A stretch of 64,000 nucleotides of DNA from F23-D06 sp947167635 (GTDB taxonomy: Bacteria; Bacteroidota; Bacteroidia; Bacteroidales; WCHB1-69). The notes beneath the pieces were generated by a model. It was not told the origin of the DNA. It did not search any database and worked only from the letters and a program-made list of their open reading frames with translations. Of the stretch, positions 45,242-55,300 are shown piece by piece. The number at the start of each line of letters is the position of its first letter. Position 1 is the stretch's first letter. Position numbers and translations under genes: made by a program. The stretch lies in NCBI GenBank assembly GCA_947167635.1, contig CAMVIT010000002.1:44143-108142 (forward strand). Direction: 5' to 3'.

Positions 45242-46279
45242 ATGAGTAAACGGAAAATCTTGGTTATATATACCGGCGGTACCATCGGAATGATCATGGA
45301 TCCCGAGAGCAAGGCTCTTGTGCCTTTCGAATTCGATCATATCCACGAACAGCTGCCGATGCTGCATCTTATTGAGGCGGAGGTCACTTTCCAGTCGCTG
45401 TTGCCACTGATAGACTCCTCCGACACCAACCCCGACTTCTGGGTGCGACTGGCACGGATGGTGAAGAACGAATACGACAACTATGACGGTTTCGTCATCC
45501 TGCATGGTACTGACACGATGGCCTACACGGCCTCTGCAATGAGTTTCCTGCTGGAGAATCTGGCCAAGCCCGTCATTCTCACGGGATCGCAGCTTCCCTT
45601 GGGGGTCATCCGCACAGATGGTCGGCGCAACATATTGAATGCCATAGCTATAGCCGCCGAATATTACATCAACAACACGCCCTTGGTGCAAGAGGTGTGC
45701 ATCTATTTCCAGAACAATCTCTATCGGGGCAATCGCACATACAAGGACAACGCCTCGCGGTTCAATGCCTTCTATTCGCCCAACTATCCTATTCTCGCGG
45801 AGGTGAACACGCATGTGGAATACCACAGGAGCAACCTCTTCCGGCCCAAACTGGATGAGCAGCTCTGTTTCCACACCCGAATGGATGACAACGTGGCCAT
45901 CGTGAAAATATACCCGGGCATCCGCAACGAATTCCTGGAGTCAGTGTTCAACACGAAAGGTCTGAGGGCTGTGGTGATGGAGACTTTCGGTGTGGGCAAT
46001 CCGCCCACCAACCCGGCATTCATCAATATTCTGCGGCAAGCCGTGGAACGCGACATCATCATCGTGAACGTCACCCAGTGCAAGGGCGGCGGCGGTGTGG
46101 AGATGGGGCGCTACCTCACAGGCAAGCACCTCGCCGACGCCGGCGTCATCAGCGGCTATGATATGACCACCGAGGCCGCCGTCACCAAGGTGATGTACCT
46201 GCTCGGCCAGGATGTGACCTTGGAGGAGGTCAAGAAATATATCGGTTACCCGCTTCGCGGAGAACTCACTCGCGAATAA
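45242..46279 (+). CDS. ansA: Type I L-asparaginase
   Basis: A 345-residue cytosolic enzyme without signal peptide: KILVIYTGGTIGMIMDPES (first catalytic Thr in TGGTIG), YDGFVILHGTDTMAYTASAMSFLLENLAKPVILTGSQLP (second Thr with Asp in HGTDT), VCIYFQNNLYRGNRTYK and AVVMETFGVGNPPTN. It converts asparagine to aspartate and ammonia. The ATG at 45242 is 20 bases after the promoter box. An AI-2E permease gene follows 46 bases on, across an ATACATTC/GAATGTAT inverted repeat at 46279-46309. Confidence 0.95.
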   Translation: MSKRKILVIYTGGTIGMIMDPESKALVPFEFDHIHEQLPMLHLIEAEVTFQSLLPLIDSSDTNPDFWVRLARMVKNEYDNYDGFVILHGTDTMAYTASAMSFLLENLAKPVILTGSQLPLGVIRTDGRRNILNAIAIAAEYYINNTPLVQEVCIYFQNNLYRGNRTYKDNASRFNAFYSPNYPILAEVNTHVEYHRSNLFRPKLDEQLCFHTRMDDNVAIVKIYPGIRNEFLESVFNTKGLRAVVMETFGVGNPPTNPAFINILRQAVERDIIIVNVTQCKGGGGVEMGRYLTGKHLADAGVISGYDMTTEAAVTKVMYLLGQDVTLEEVKKYIGYPLRGELTRE

Positions 46280-46325
46280 TACATTCAGAAGTCGAGCTGA
46301 GGAATGTATCACTATAATCGCCATT

Positions 46326-47480
46326 ATGGAAAAAGAACGCTGTATTGACAGACTTGCCCGATACATCATCATCATCGGTGCCATCGCGCTGGCCGCCGTG
46401 TTTTGCTACTATTTCAGCAGTGTGCTCGCCTATATTATCCTGGCCTTTGTGGTCTCGTTGATTGGACAACCCGTGCTCCGGCTGCTGCGGAAAATCAAAG
46501 TCAAAGGGAAATCTGCTCCGGATGCCGTTTTGGCAATTATCACCATCATCATCATTTTTGCCATACTGTTTCTGCTGATTATACAGGTGATCCCAGTGGT
46601 CACCGGCATTGTTGGCGAAGCCTCCTTGATGAAGGCTCAGGATATTTCCGATGGCTACAATATCATCAATCAGGTCAACCTATGGATTATCCAAGTATTT
46701 CCATGGGTTGACAAAGATTTCGACGGAGTTCAACTGCTCATGCAGAAAATATCTGAAGTGCTTGACCTGTCGAACATCTCCGGCATATTGGGTTCTGTGG
46801 CCTCTACTGTGGCAGGTATTGCTGTCGGACTCTTCTCGGTCATCTTCATCTCCTTCTTCTTCATCAAGGATGACACGCTTTTCGGGCGGATCGTGGGTGC
46901 CATGGTCCCAGACAGCATTGAGGAGCGAGTGAAGAAGACCATCCTGGACATCGAGCGGCTTCTCTCCCGTTACTTCGTGGGGTTGATTGTCGAGATTCTC
47001 GGGGTGGTGGTGCTCAACGGTCTCGGGCTCTGGCTCATCGCCCGTGTCGGGTTCAACTATGCCTTCGGCATTGCTTTCATTGCAGGCTTGCTGAACGTCA
47101 TCCCGTATGTGGGACCACTGATCGGGGAGTTGATTGGAGTTGTACTGTGTGTCATCTTGAAATACGGTGCCGGCATCGGTTTGGGCGTGAACATCTGGAT
47201 CTTCGCCCTTATTGTCCTTTGCATCATGTTGGCCACCCAATTGGTGGATGCTTTCATTTACCAGCCGCTCATCTATTCCACGAGCATCAAGGCCAGTCCG
47301 CTGGAGATTTTTGTCGTGTTGCTCATTGCCGGCCACATCGGCGGCGTGGTGGGCATGCTCATCGCCATCCCCGCCTATACCGTCATCCGTGTCATTGCCA
47401 GCCGCTTCTTCTATGATTTCAAGCCTGTGAAACGGTTGATTCCGGACGTGGAAAAAGAAAAGACAGACGGATTGATCTGA
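46326..47480 (+). CDS. AI-2E family transporter
   Basis: A 384-residue polytopic protein with about eight hydrophobic segments, the soluble insert with KISEVLDLSNISGILGSVASTVAGIAVGLFSVIFISFFFIKDD, and the family motif GFNYAFGIAFIAGLLNVIPYVGPLIGELIG followed by YQPLIYSTSIKASPLEIFVVLLIAGHIGGVVGMLIAIPAYTVIRVI. Family members export diverse small molecules or ions; autoinducer transport is not implied. Its stop lies 2 bases from the stop of the convergent capA-like gene, with no room for a terminator. Confidence 0.92.
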   Translation: MEKERCIDRLARYIIIIGAIALAAVFCYYFSSVLAYIILAFVVSLIGQPVLRLLRKIKVKGKSAPDAVLAIITIIIIFAILFLLIIQVIPVVTGIVGEASLMKAQDISDGYNIINQVNLWIIQVFPWVDKDFDGVQLLMQKISEVLDLSNISGILGSVASTVAGIAVGLFSVIFISFFFIKDDTLFGRIVGAMVPDSIEERVKKTILDIERLLSRYFVGLIVEILGVVVLNGLGLWLIARVGFNYAFGIAFIAGLLNVIPYVGPLIGELIGVVLCVILKYGAGIGLGVNIWIFALIVLCIMLATQLVDAFIYQPLIYSTSIKASPLEIFVVLLIAGHIGGVVGMLIAIPAYTVIRVIASRFFYDFKPVKRLIPDVEKEKTDGLI

Positions 47481-47482
47481 AG

Positions 47483-48742
47483 TTACTCTCCCAAGAATGT
47501 CACGCCGTCCCAGCTGCTTATTTGCATATATGGCAATTGTAAGCTGACAGAGTGCACTTCTTGATACAGGTCGTAGATACTCTTCTCTTTCCAACCGATC
47601 ACTTGCGGCACAGGTTTCAGCTCGGGCACGTCTTTGTTGTACTTGTCGAGAAGCTCCTTCATATTGTTCTTGAACAGGTCGCGTTTGGCGCGTTCCGAGG
47701 CATTCAACATGCTGTCGGCCACTTGTATGGGATAGATGCGGAAATTCTTATGCCCCGAGATGACGGGTCTGGACACCCACACCAGACTGTAGCTGCAATT
47801 CTCCAAGGTCACCGTGTCGCCCCGTTTCACGAAGTCCAGATGAAGCATGGCCCCACCGTCGGTGTTCGTCTTGCTCATGTTGCTAACATAGTTGCCCAAG
47901 GAGTAAACCACCACATTGCCGCCATTTTTCTCTTTGTTGCGCAGTTCCATCGGCTGCAGAACGTGCGGGTGGCCGCCGATGACGTGGTCCACACCCTTCT
48001 CCAACAACCAAGACGCCATTTGCTTCTGCTGTTGGTTGGGCAGCAACACATACTCAATTCCCCAATGCGGGATGGCGATTAGTATATCCGGATGCATTGC
48101 CTTGGCTTTTACAATGTCTTGTGCGATTTCCGCCGTGTCCATGTAGTTCACCACATTCGGCTCCTCGACCTCAATCCCGTTGGTGCCGTATGTGAAGTTG
48201 AGCAACACAATGCGGAATCCGTTTTTTTCGATGAGAAACGGGTAATTATTGTTCCTTTCCTCTTGGTTTTTGTATGTTCCAAGATGTGGGATGTGGAGGC
48301 TGTCCATCATATTGATGGTGCGTTCCAAACCTTTTTGGCGCGTGTCCAGGCAGTGGTTGTTGGCGGTCAGCAGCACATCGAACCCTGCGTCAATGGAAGC
48401 TTGCAAGTATTCGTCGGGCGCCGAGAAGCGGGGATAACCTTGATAGGGCTTCCCGCCGAGTGTCACTTCGAAGTTGGCAATGGCGAGGTCCGCGCTGATG
48501 ATCTCGTCACGCACATACCGGAAAGTCTCTTCATAGCGATAAATGCCATCGGTATCGCGTGCAGCATCGATTTGACCTTGATGCTGCATCAGGTCGCCGA
48601 CAATGAGCATGGAAAGTTTGTACTCGGCAGTGTCCTGCTCTACAAGCAACTCTCCCCCGCTGTGCGGCTGCGCATGTGACGTACAGGCAGAGACAAGAAA
48701 AAAAAGGGATGCCCAAAGCATATTTTTATATAACATTTTCAT
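47483..48742 (-). CDS. CapA family lipoprotein (metallophosphatase fold)
   Basis: A 419-residue protein with a lipobox (SLFFLVSACTSHA). The CapA/PgsA pattern follows: LSMLIVGDLMQHQGQI, DLAIANFEVTLGG, FDVLLTANNHCLDTRQKGLERTI, AIPHWGIEYVLLPN, GVDHVIGGHPHVLQPMEL and VVVYSLGNYVSNM. These metal-ligand blocks belong to the calcineurin-like fold used in poly-gamma-glutamate systems, but capB and capC are absent. It is the last gene of the NRPS run, 44 bases after the PPTase; a hydrolase or tailoring role there is only a possibility. Confidence 0.88.
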   Translation of the reverse strand: MKMLYKNMLWASLFFLVSACTSHAQPHSGGELLVEQDTAEYKLSMLIVGDLMQHQGQIDAARDTDGIYRYEETFRYVRDEIISADLAIANFEVTLGGKPYQGYPRFSAPDEYLQASIDAGFDVLLTANNHCLDTRQKGLERTINMMDSLHIPHLGTYKNQEERNNNYPFLIEKNGFRIVLLNFTYGTNGIEVEEPNVVNYMDTAEIAQDIVKAKAMHPDILIAIPHWGIEYVLLPNQQQKQMASWLLEKGVDHVIGGHPHVLQPMELRNKEKNGGNVVVYSLGNYVSNMSKTNTDGGAMLHLDFVKRGDTVTLENCSYSLVWVSRPVISGHKNFRIYPIQVADSMLNASERAKRDLFKNNMKELLDKYNKDVPELKPVPQVIGWKEKSIYDLYQEVHSVSLQLPYMQISSWDGVTFLGE

Positions 48743-48786
48743 TTTAGCGACTTTACAATTTAATTATTTAGCAGTTTAACAATTTG

Positions 48787-49353
48787 TCAATCCATAAGCT
48801 GTGCGGTTGTACACACATAATTGGAATCTGAGGCGATCACGGTGTGAAAGTGGCATTTGGCCTCCTTGAGAATATTTTTCATATCATTGCGCAATCCCTC
48901 CCCCGTCAGCTTCAGGAGACTCTCTTTTTGGGTCCACAAAACGGTGAAGGAGAGTGCGGGATCGGGGGCGTGACGCACCAACTCTAGTTCGTGTTCATTG
49001 AACACGTAGGCCGCCAAATCGTCGTTGAAGGGGCGCACCCGCTCAATGTCAACGCCAACGGGACGTGTATCCACCGCACAGGCCACGCCTGCAACGCAAT
49101 GGCTGAGCGAGAAGTGGACATCGGGGAAATTTGGGAAATAGGGCTTGCCATGCGTGGCAAGGGCCACTTCCGGCACGTCCTTCAGCCCAAATTCTTTCTG
49201 CAGTGCCTCCCGCAGCAACAGCCATACGGCCACGCATTGCCGACGACCGGCATCGTGCTTGAAGCGCAGGCACTTCTCCCGTCGGGCCTCGGGAAGTTCG
49301 CACAGATGCGCCTCCCAATCCAATGTGTCAATATGGTTGTTGATATACAGCAT
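48787..49353 (-). CDS. Sfp-type 4'-phosphopantetheinyl transferase
   Basis: A 188-residue protein with DVHFSLSHCVAGVACAV, the metal-binding RPVGVDIERVRPF and the second motif SFTVLWTQKESLLKLTGEG, matching the Sfp-type order (GxDIE and WxxKES). It moves phosphopantetheine from CoA to the carrier-domain Ser. Its ATG directly follows the TAA of the NRPS gene (TAAATG), so it is very likely co-translated with and dedicated to that synthetase. Confidence 0.95.
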   Translation of the reverse strand: MLYINNHIDTLDWEAHLCELPEARREKCLRFKHDAGRRQCVAVWLLLREALQKEFGLKDVPEVALATHGKPYFPNFPDVHFSLSHCVAGVACAVDTRPVGVDIERVRPFNDDLAAYVFNEHELELVRHAPDPALSFTVLWTQKESLLKLTGEGLRNDMKNILKEAKCHFHTVIASDSNYVCTTAQLMD

Positions 49354-52300
49354 TTACAATGATTCATCAAAATATCCCAACCCATCGATGGCGGTAAGGA
49401 ACCTGTCGATGTAGTCCCACGAGGTAGTGGACCAGCGGAACCCCAAGCGATAGAGCACTTGAGTGGTATAGGTGTTGTCCGTCGGGATCATGGTGGACAC
49501 CTGTCCATGGGCCATATCCTGATAGGCCAGCAAGCTGGAGAGGAACTTGGCTTTTTGCGGGTCATCTTTTACCGCTTTGAGCCGACAATCGAACTCTTCG
49601 GTCTCCACTTGTTCCGGGGCAGGCCCAATGACACTGAGCTCCTTCATCACGTCGCCAAAGTGGACAAAGTGGTTGTTGTAGGGATGGAACAGGCAACATG
49701 CCTTCGGAGTGGCGCTTAGTGCCACGATGGAGGCGGCGACTTCATTGATGGGTGAAAATTCCATGGGAACATCACTGTTCTCGTATGGGTAGCTGCCGAG
49801 GATACGGAACGCCCGCACACGTCCCATCGCACTGTTGGTTTGGAAGTTTATTTGGAACTCGCCGTCCGTGGAGCGCGGGGAAAGATTGCCCACGCGCAAC
49901 ACCTTCGCATTCAGTCCTTGCCGCACCATTGCCTCCAAGATGATGCGCTCGGCCATGAACTTGGAGTTGATGTAGGCATTGTCCATAAACTGGCCGAAAT
50001 ACAAGAGCTGTTCGGTTTGGGTTGTGCCGGGTGCCGGATTCCCGTTCACGGAGAGCCCAGCCGTACTGTAGGTCGAGATGTGAACCAACCGGGCGCCTGT
50101 TTGGAGGCAGAACTGCACGCAGCGTTCCGCACCGCCAATGTTGACGTCTTCAATCTCCGTGCCCTTAGAGAAGTGCTTCACGATGGCGGCGCAGTTGAAG
50201 ACTGTCTGAATGGAGCCTCTGGCGAAGGAAGCTCCAAAATCGGTGGTGACATCGCCACAGGCGACAGAGAGTCTCCCAGTGCTGAATTCCCTGTCGTAGG
50301 AGCTGTCGAAGTAATAGAACAACAGCGTCTGCAGGCGTTTTTTGGCATCTTCATCGTCCTTGCCACGCACCAAGCAGCAGATGCTCGCAGCATCGGAATG
50401 AATCAGCTCGTTGAGCACATGGATGCCAAGGAAGCCTGTGGCGCCTGTCAGCAGCACATTGCCCAAGGTCTGTCGATCGCCCGCACGGAAAGCATCGAGT
50501 GTGTTGCTCTTCAGCATCTCGTGGATGGCAGTGTAGTCGTAGTCGGCAATGGGGTCGGACTCGCGGATCTCAGCCGGTGCGTTGCCAGAGATGAGGTCGG
50601 CGAGGAGCCTCGGTGTGGGATGATCAAAGAGGTCACCGTAAGCCAAATGGTGTCCGGCCTTGTCGGCCTCGATGATGACGCGCGTCACCATCAGCGAGGT
50701 GCCGCCGAGGTCAAAAAAGTTGTCGGAGGCCCCCACCCTATCCATGGCCAAGATGGAAGCGTAGATGTCGCAGAAGAGCTTCTCCAAGTCGTTTGCGGGT
50801 GCCACATACTCGCGGTCCTCCGCCGTGATGACGGGTGCGGGCAGAGCCTTGCGGTTCACCTTCTGGTTTTGGTTCAAAGGTATAGCATCGATTTGCATTG
50901 TGGCGGCGGGCACCATGTAAGAGGGCTTCTGCCGCGCGATAAACTGGTTGAGCAGGGGCACATCAATTTGCGTGTCGCTCACAATGTATGCGGCAATGTA
51001 CTTGCCGCCATTCTCGTAGTCGAAGGCCTGCACCGTCACATCCTTGACGTCGGGGAACTGACGGATGACAGCTTCCACCTCCTTCAGTTCGATGCGGAAA
51101 CCGCGAATCTTGACCTGGCCGTCGCGGCGTCCCACGAACTGCACGTTGCCATCGGGTTGGAAGCGGACGATGTCGCCGGTGCGATAGACCGTGCCGGGGC
51201 CAAACGGATTGGGAATATAGGTCTCGGCGGTTTTTTCAGGACGGTTCAGGTAGCCTCGGCTCACCTGCGGGCCTGCCACCCACAGCTCGCCCGCCGCGCC
51301 CACGGGCAATCGGTTACCCTGCTTGTCCACAACATAAAGCTGCATGTTGTCAAGTGCCTTTCCGACGGGAATGTCCTTCAAGGTCTCCTTCACATCAAAG
51401 GTGGTAATGCAGATGGTGGTCTCCGTCGGGCCGTAGATGTTGACCAAGGTGTAGTTGTCGGGTGGGGTGAGTGCCGCCAACTTCTCGCCGCCCGTGAGCA
51501 GATAGCGCAGTGTGCCGCACTGTTGCGTTGTGGCGAATTGGTAGGCAATCTGCGTGGTCATGAAAGCATGGGTGATCTGCTGTGCTTCGAAATAGCGACT
51601 CAGTTCCGGCAAGTTCAAACGAATGTCCTCAGGAATGATATAGACGGCTGCACCGCACGTCAGAGCGGAATACATGTCCATTTGGCAAGCATCGAAACCG
51701 TAGGATGCATACGCCGACACGCGGCAGTCCGCTGTCAACGCGAACTTGCGGTGATACCAGTGGCAGAAGGCCACAATGTTGCGATGCTCCCACTGACACC
51801 CCTTCGGGGTGCCGGTGGAGCCTGAAGTGTAGAGCAGGATGAAGAGGTCGTGGGGCCTGATCTCCGGGTTAGCCGCAGACAAGGAGAGGGACTTATCAGA
51901 CAATTTGGGAATATCCTGGGTCAGCAACACTTCGCCGACATATTCATTGACGATGGAACGCAACTCCCGGTCTGCAATGAGCATCTTTGCATGGGCGTCC
52001 TGCATCATGAAGTTCAGACGCTCAGCAGGATACGACGGATCAAGCGGCTGGTAGGCACAGCCGGCCTTCAGCACGCCCAAAGAGGCAATAGCCATCCACT
52101 CACAGCGCGGTATCAGCACCGACACCACATCCTCGTGCCCAAGCCCTTTTGAAGCAATGAATGCGGCAATACGATCCGAGATCTCGTCCACCTCTTGATA
52201 AGTGTAACTTCTGTTCATAAAAACAACCGACGTGTCATGGGGATGTGCTTGAACAGATTTTCGGAAGAGGGAAACAATGGTTTCTGTGTCATCGTATGGC

Positions 52301-55300
52301 ACAGCGGTTTTGTTGAAACTATCCAACAAATCTGTCTGTGCCTTATCCAACAGGGAGACACTCTCTAACACGGCATCGGGCTGCTCGACAAATGCTTTGG
52401 CAACGTTGGCCACGGAGTCAGCCATCTCCTGCATCATCCCCTTGCTATAGCGCCCGTCATCGTATTCGACTGACACGCACGGTTTTCCGTCTTCCTCCCT
52501 GATGTAGAATGCAATCGGAAATTTTGGCACGTTCAGTTCCATGCTTTCGACAGAGAGTTCTGTGCCGGAGACACTGTAATGGTTGATGACACCTATTTGG
52601 TAGGCGAACATGATCTCGGCGGAGAGACCATAGTCAGCAGCGATTTGCGCAAACGGATAGCTTTCGTGCAAGAGAGTGGCATCGAACTTGTCGCGGGTTT
52701 GGCGGATAAAGTCGGATACCGTCTGATGTTCAATTTTTGCACTCAAAGCCAGCGTGTTGACAAACATTCCGACGGTGTCTTGGATGCTCAGGTTGCTGCG
52801 TCCGCTGCTGATGGTGGTGATACAGATATCTTCTGTGTTGGCGAAACGGGAAAGCACATAATATACAGCAGACAGTGTCAGGTGCGCCGGTGTGAGGCCA
52901 TGCATGCGGCAGTATTCATCGATAACCAGCCAGTCGAGGGGGCTGCTCACACAAGCCACGGTGCCGTTGGCATGCGGGTTGGTGAGATCGGAGGAAAGCT
53001 CCGTGACGCCATCCACCTGCGACAATTGGTCATGGAAGAATTGCTTGGCTTCGGCGTAAGAATCCGTCTGCTCGGCTTCTTTCTCCGCATTGACAAACGC
53101 GGCATAGCTCAATTTTTCGGCATCCACGCCATTACCCTCCATCAAGTCGCAAAGCTGACGGATGAACAGGTCGTAGGAACCGCCATCTGAGACAAGATGG
53201 TGCATGTCGGAGAGCAAACAGACACCCTTCTCCGTCCGGACAATCTCAAAGCGGCACAAGGGGGCTTGTTTCAGATTATATGGCTTGACGAAGTCCTGTT
53301 TGTGTACTGCAAGCTCCGCTTCTCCCATCTCTGCAATGGGAACATCTATCTCCATGTCGGGATGGGTGGTTTGCACAACATTTCCGCCCTCATTGCCGAA
53401 ACTGGCGGTCAATTGGGGATGCAGCTTGACGAGTGTCCGCACCGCCTCGGCCAGTCTGCCTGTGTCGGCATCGGCGGGAAAGCCTATTTTCATAGGGATG
53501 TTGTACAACGTGGAGAGCGGATTTTTCATGCAGTCGAAATAGACGCCCGTCTGGGCATGACTCAACCCGCAAGTGGTGGTGGTTACCGTCTCCGCATCCG
53601 CATTCCCCTCCACTTCACTCGTGTCCGGATGGAGGAGTTTTGACAATATCATATTTTCAATGCTCTGAATGGAGCCGCTTTTCACCAACGACTTTGCATC
53701 CAGAGCGACATTGAATCTCTTGTTGACCTGCACGGCCAACTTGATGGCGGATATGGAGGTCAGCCCGACGTAGCCCAGCACTGTCGTGATGCCAAAGTCC
53801 TCGTGTCCCAGAATCTCCGATACGATCTCTTTAATCTGCTGTTCCAGCACGTTGAGTGGTGCGTTGGACCCTTCCACGGCGGCGGCTTTCTTTTCGGGTT
53901 TTGGCAGTGCACGCTTGTTAACCTTCTGGTTTTGGTTGAGCGGGATGGCATCTATTTGCATCGTCACGGCGGGCACCATATAGGGTGGTTTCTCTTCCAT
54001 GATGAACTGGTTGAGCGCCTCGATGTCGATTTTCTGGTCGCTGACAACATAGGCGGCAATGAACTTGCCCCCACCCTCTTCATCGAATGCCTGTACCGTG
54101 ACATTCTCGATACCGGGGAACTGGCGGATGATGCCCTCCACTTCGGTCAACTCAATGCGGAATCCCCGAATCTTGACCTGTCCGTCGCGCCGGCCCACAA
54201 ATTGGATGTTGCCGTCGGGCAGGTAGCGTACTATGTCACCGGAACGGTACATGCGGGCATATTTTGCATCAGTCTCGTATGGATTCGTCACATACACCTC
54301 GGCCGTCTTCTCGGGCCGGTTCAGATAGCCGCGACTCACTTGCGGCCCTGAGATACAAAGTTCACCCGAAGCGCCTACCGGCAAACGATGGCCTTGCGGG
54401 TCAACGACATACAAATGCACGTTGTCCATCGCTTTGCCAATAGGGATGTTGAGAAGCTTCTTTTTCACGATATAGATGTTCGTGAAGATGGTACACTCTG
54501 TCGGGCCGTAGCAATTATGGAGCGTATATGATGCGGGCGGCGTCAGGGATGCCAATTTCTCGCCACCAACCGTCAAATGCAGCAGAGAGTGATTCTCGAT
54601 CGTGGTGGCGAACTGGTAGCCCACCTGCGTCGTCATAAAGGAGTGGGTGATGTGATTCTGTTCAAAATAATCGTTCAAGGCAATCAAGTCCAGACGAATC
54701 TCTTCGGGGATGATGTGCAATGTGGCACCGGATGTCAAGGTGGGATACATATCCATCATGTTGGCATCGAATCCGTATGATGCATAAGCGGCCACATTGT
54801 TTTGAGGGCCAAGATCATAATGGAGCTTGAACATGTGACAGAAACACACCAGATTTCGATGTGTCAGTTGGCAGCCTTTGGGCACTCCCGTTGTGCCACT
54901 GGTATAGAGCATGATGAAGAGGTCGTCGGGTGAGGGCTCCATCGCCTCCGGGGTTGCATGGGGCAGACTGTCGATATCCTGAGTCAGCAGCACATCGCCA
55001 TCGTATTCGCTCACGATGGAACGCAATGCCTCGTCCGCAATCAACAGCTTCACATGGGCATCCTTCATCATAAAATTCAACCGTTCGGAGGGATATGACG
55101 AGTCGAGGGGCTGGTATCCGCAGCCTGCTTTCAGTATGCCCATCGACGCAATGGCCATCCATTCGTTTCGAGGGATCAACACCGAAACAATATCCTCGCG
55201 CCCAAGCCCCTTGAGGGAAACAAAAGCGGCGATTCTGTCGGAAAGCTCGTCAAGCTCTTTGTATGTAAAGTGTTTGTCTTTGAATACAACAGCCACGTTG

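Noticed and set aside
47483..48742. Poly-gamma-glutamate capsule locus
   Set aside because: Only a CapA-fold lipoprotein is present; no CapB ligase or CapC gene is nearby.
49840..51825. 661-codon open frame on the plus strand opposite the NRPS
   Set aside because: It is a shadow of the NRPS codon pattern, with no start signal, domain or promoter of its own. Other long antisense frames (7330-8679, 40596-41951, 9078-10172) are the same.
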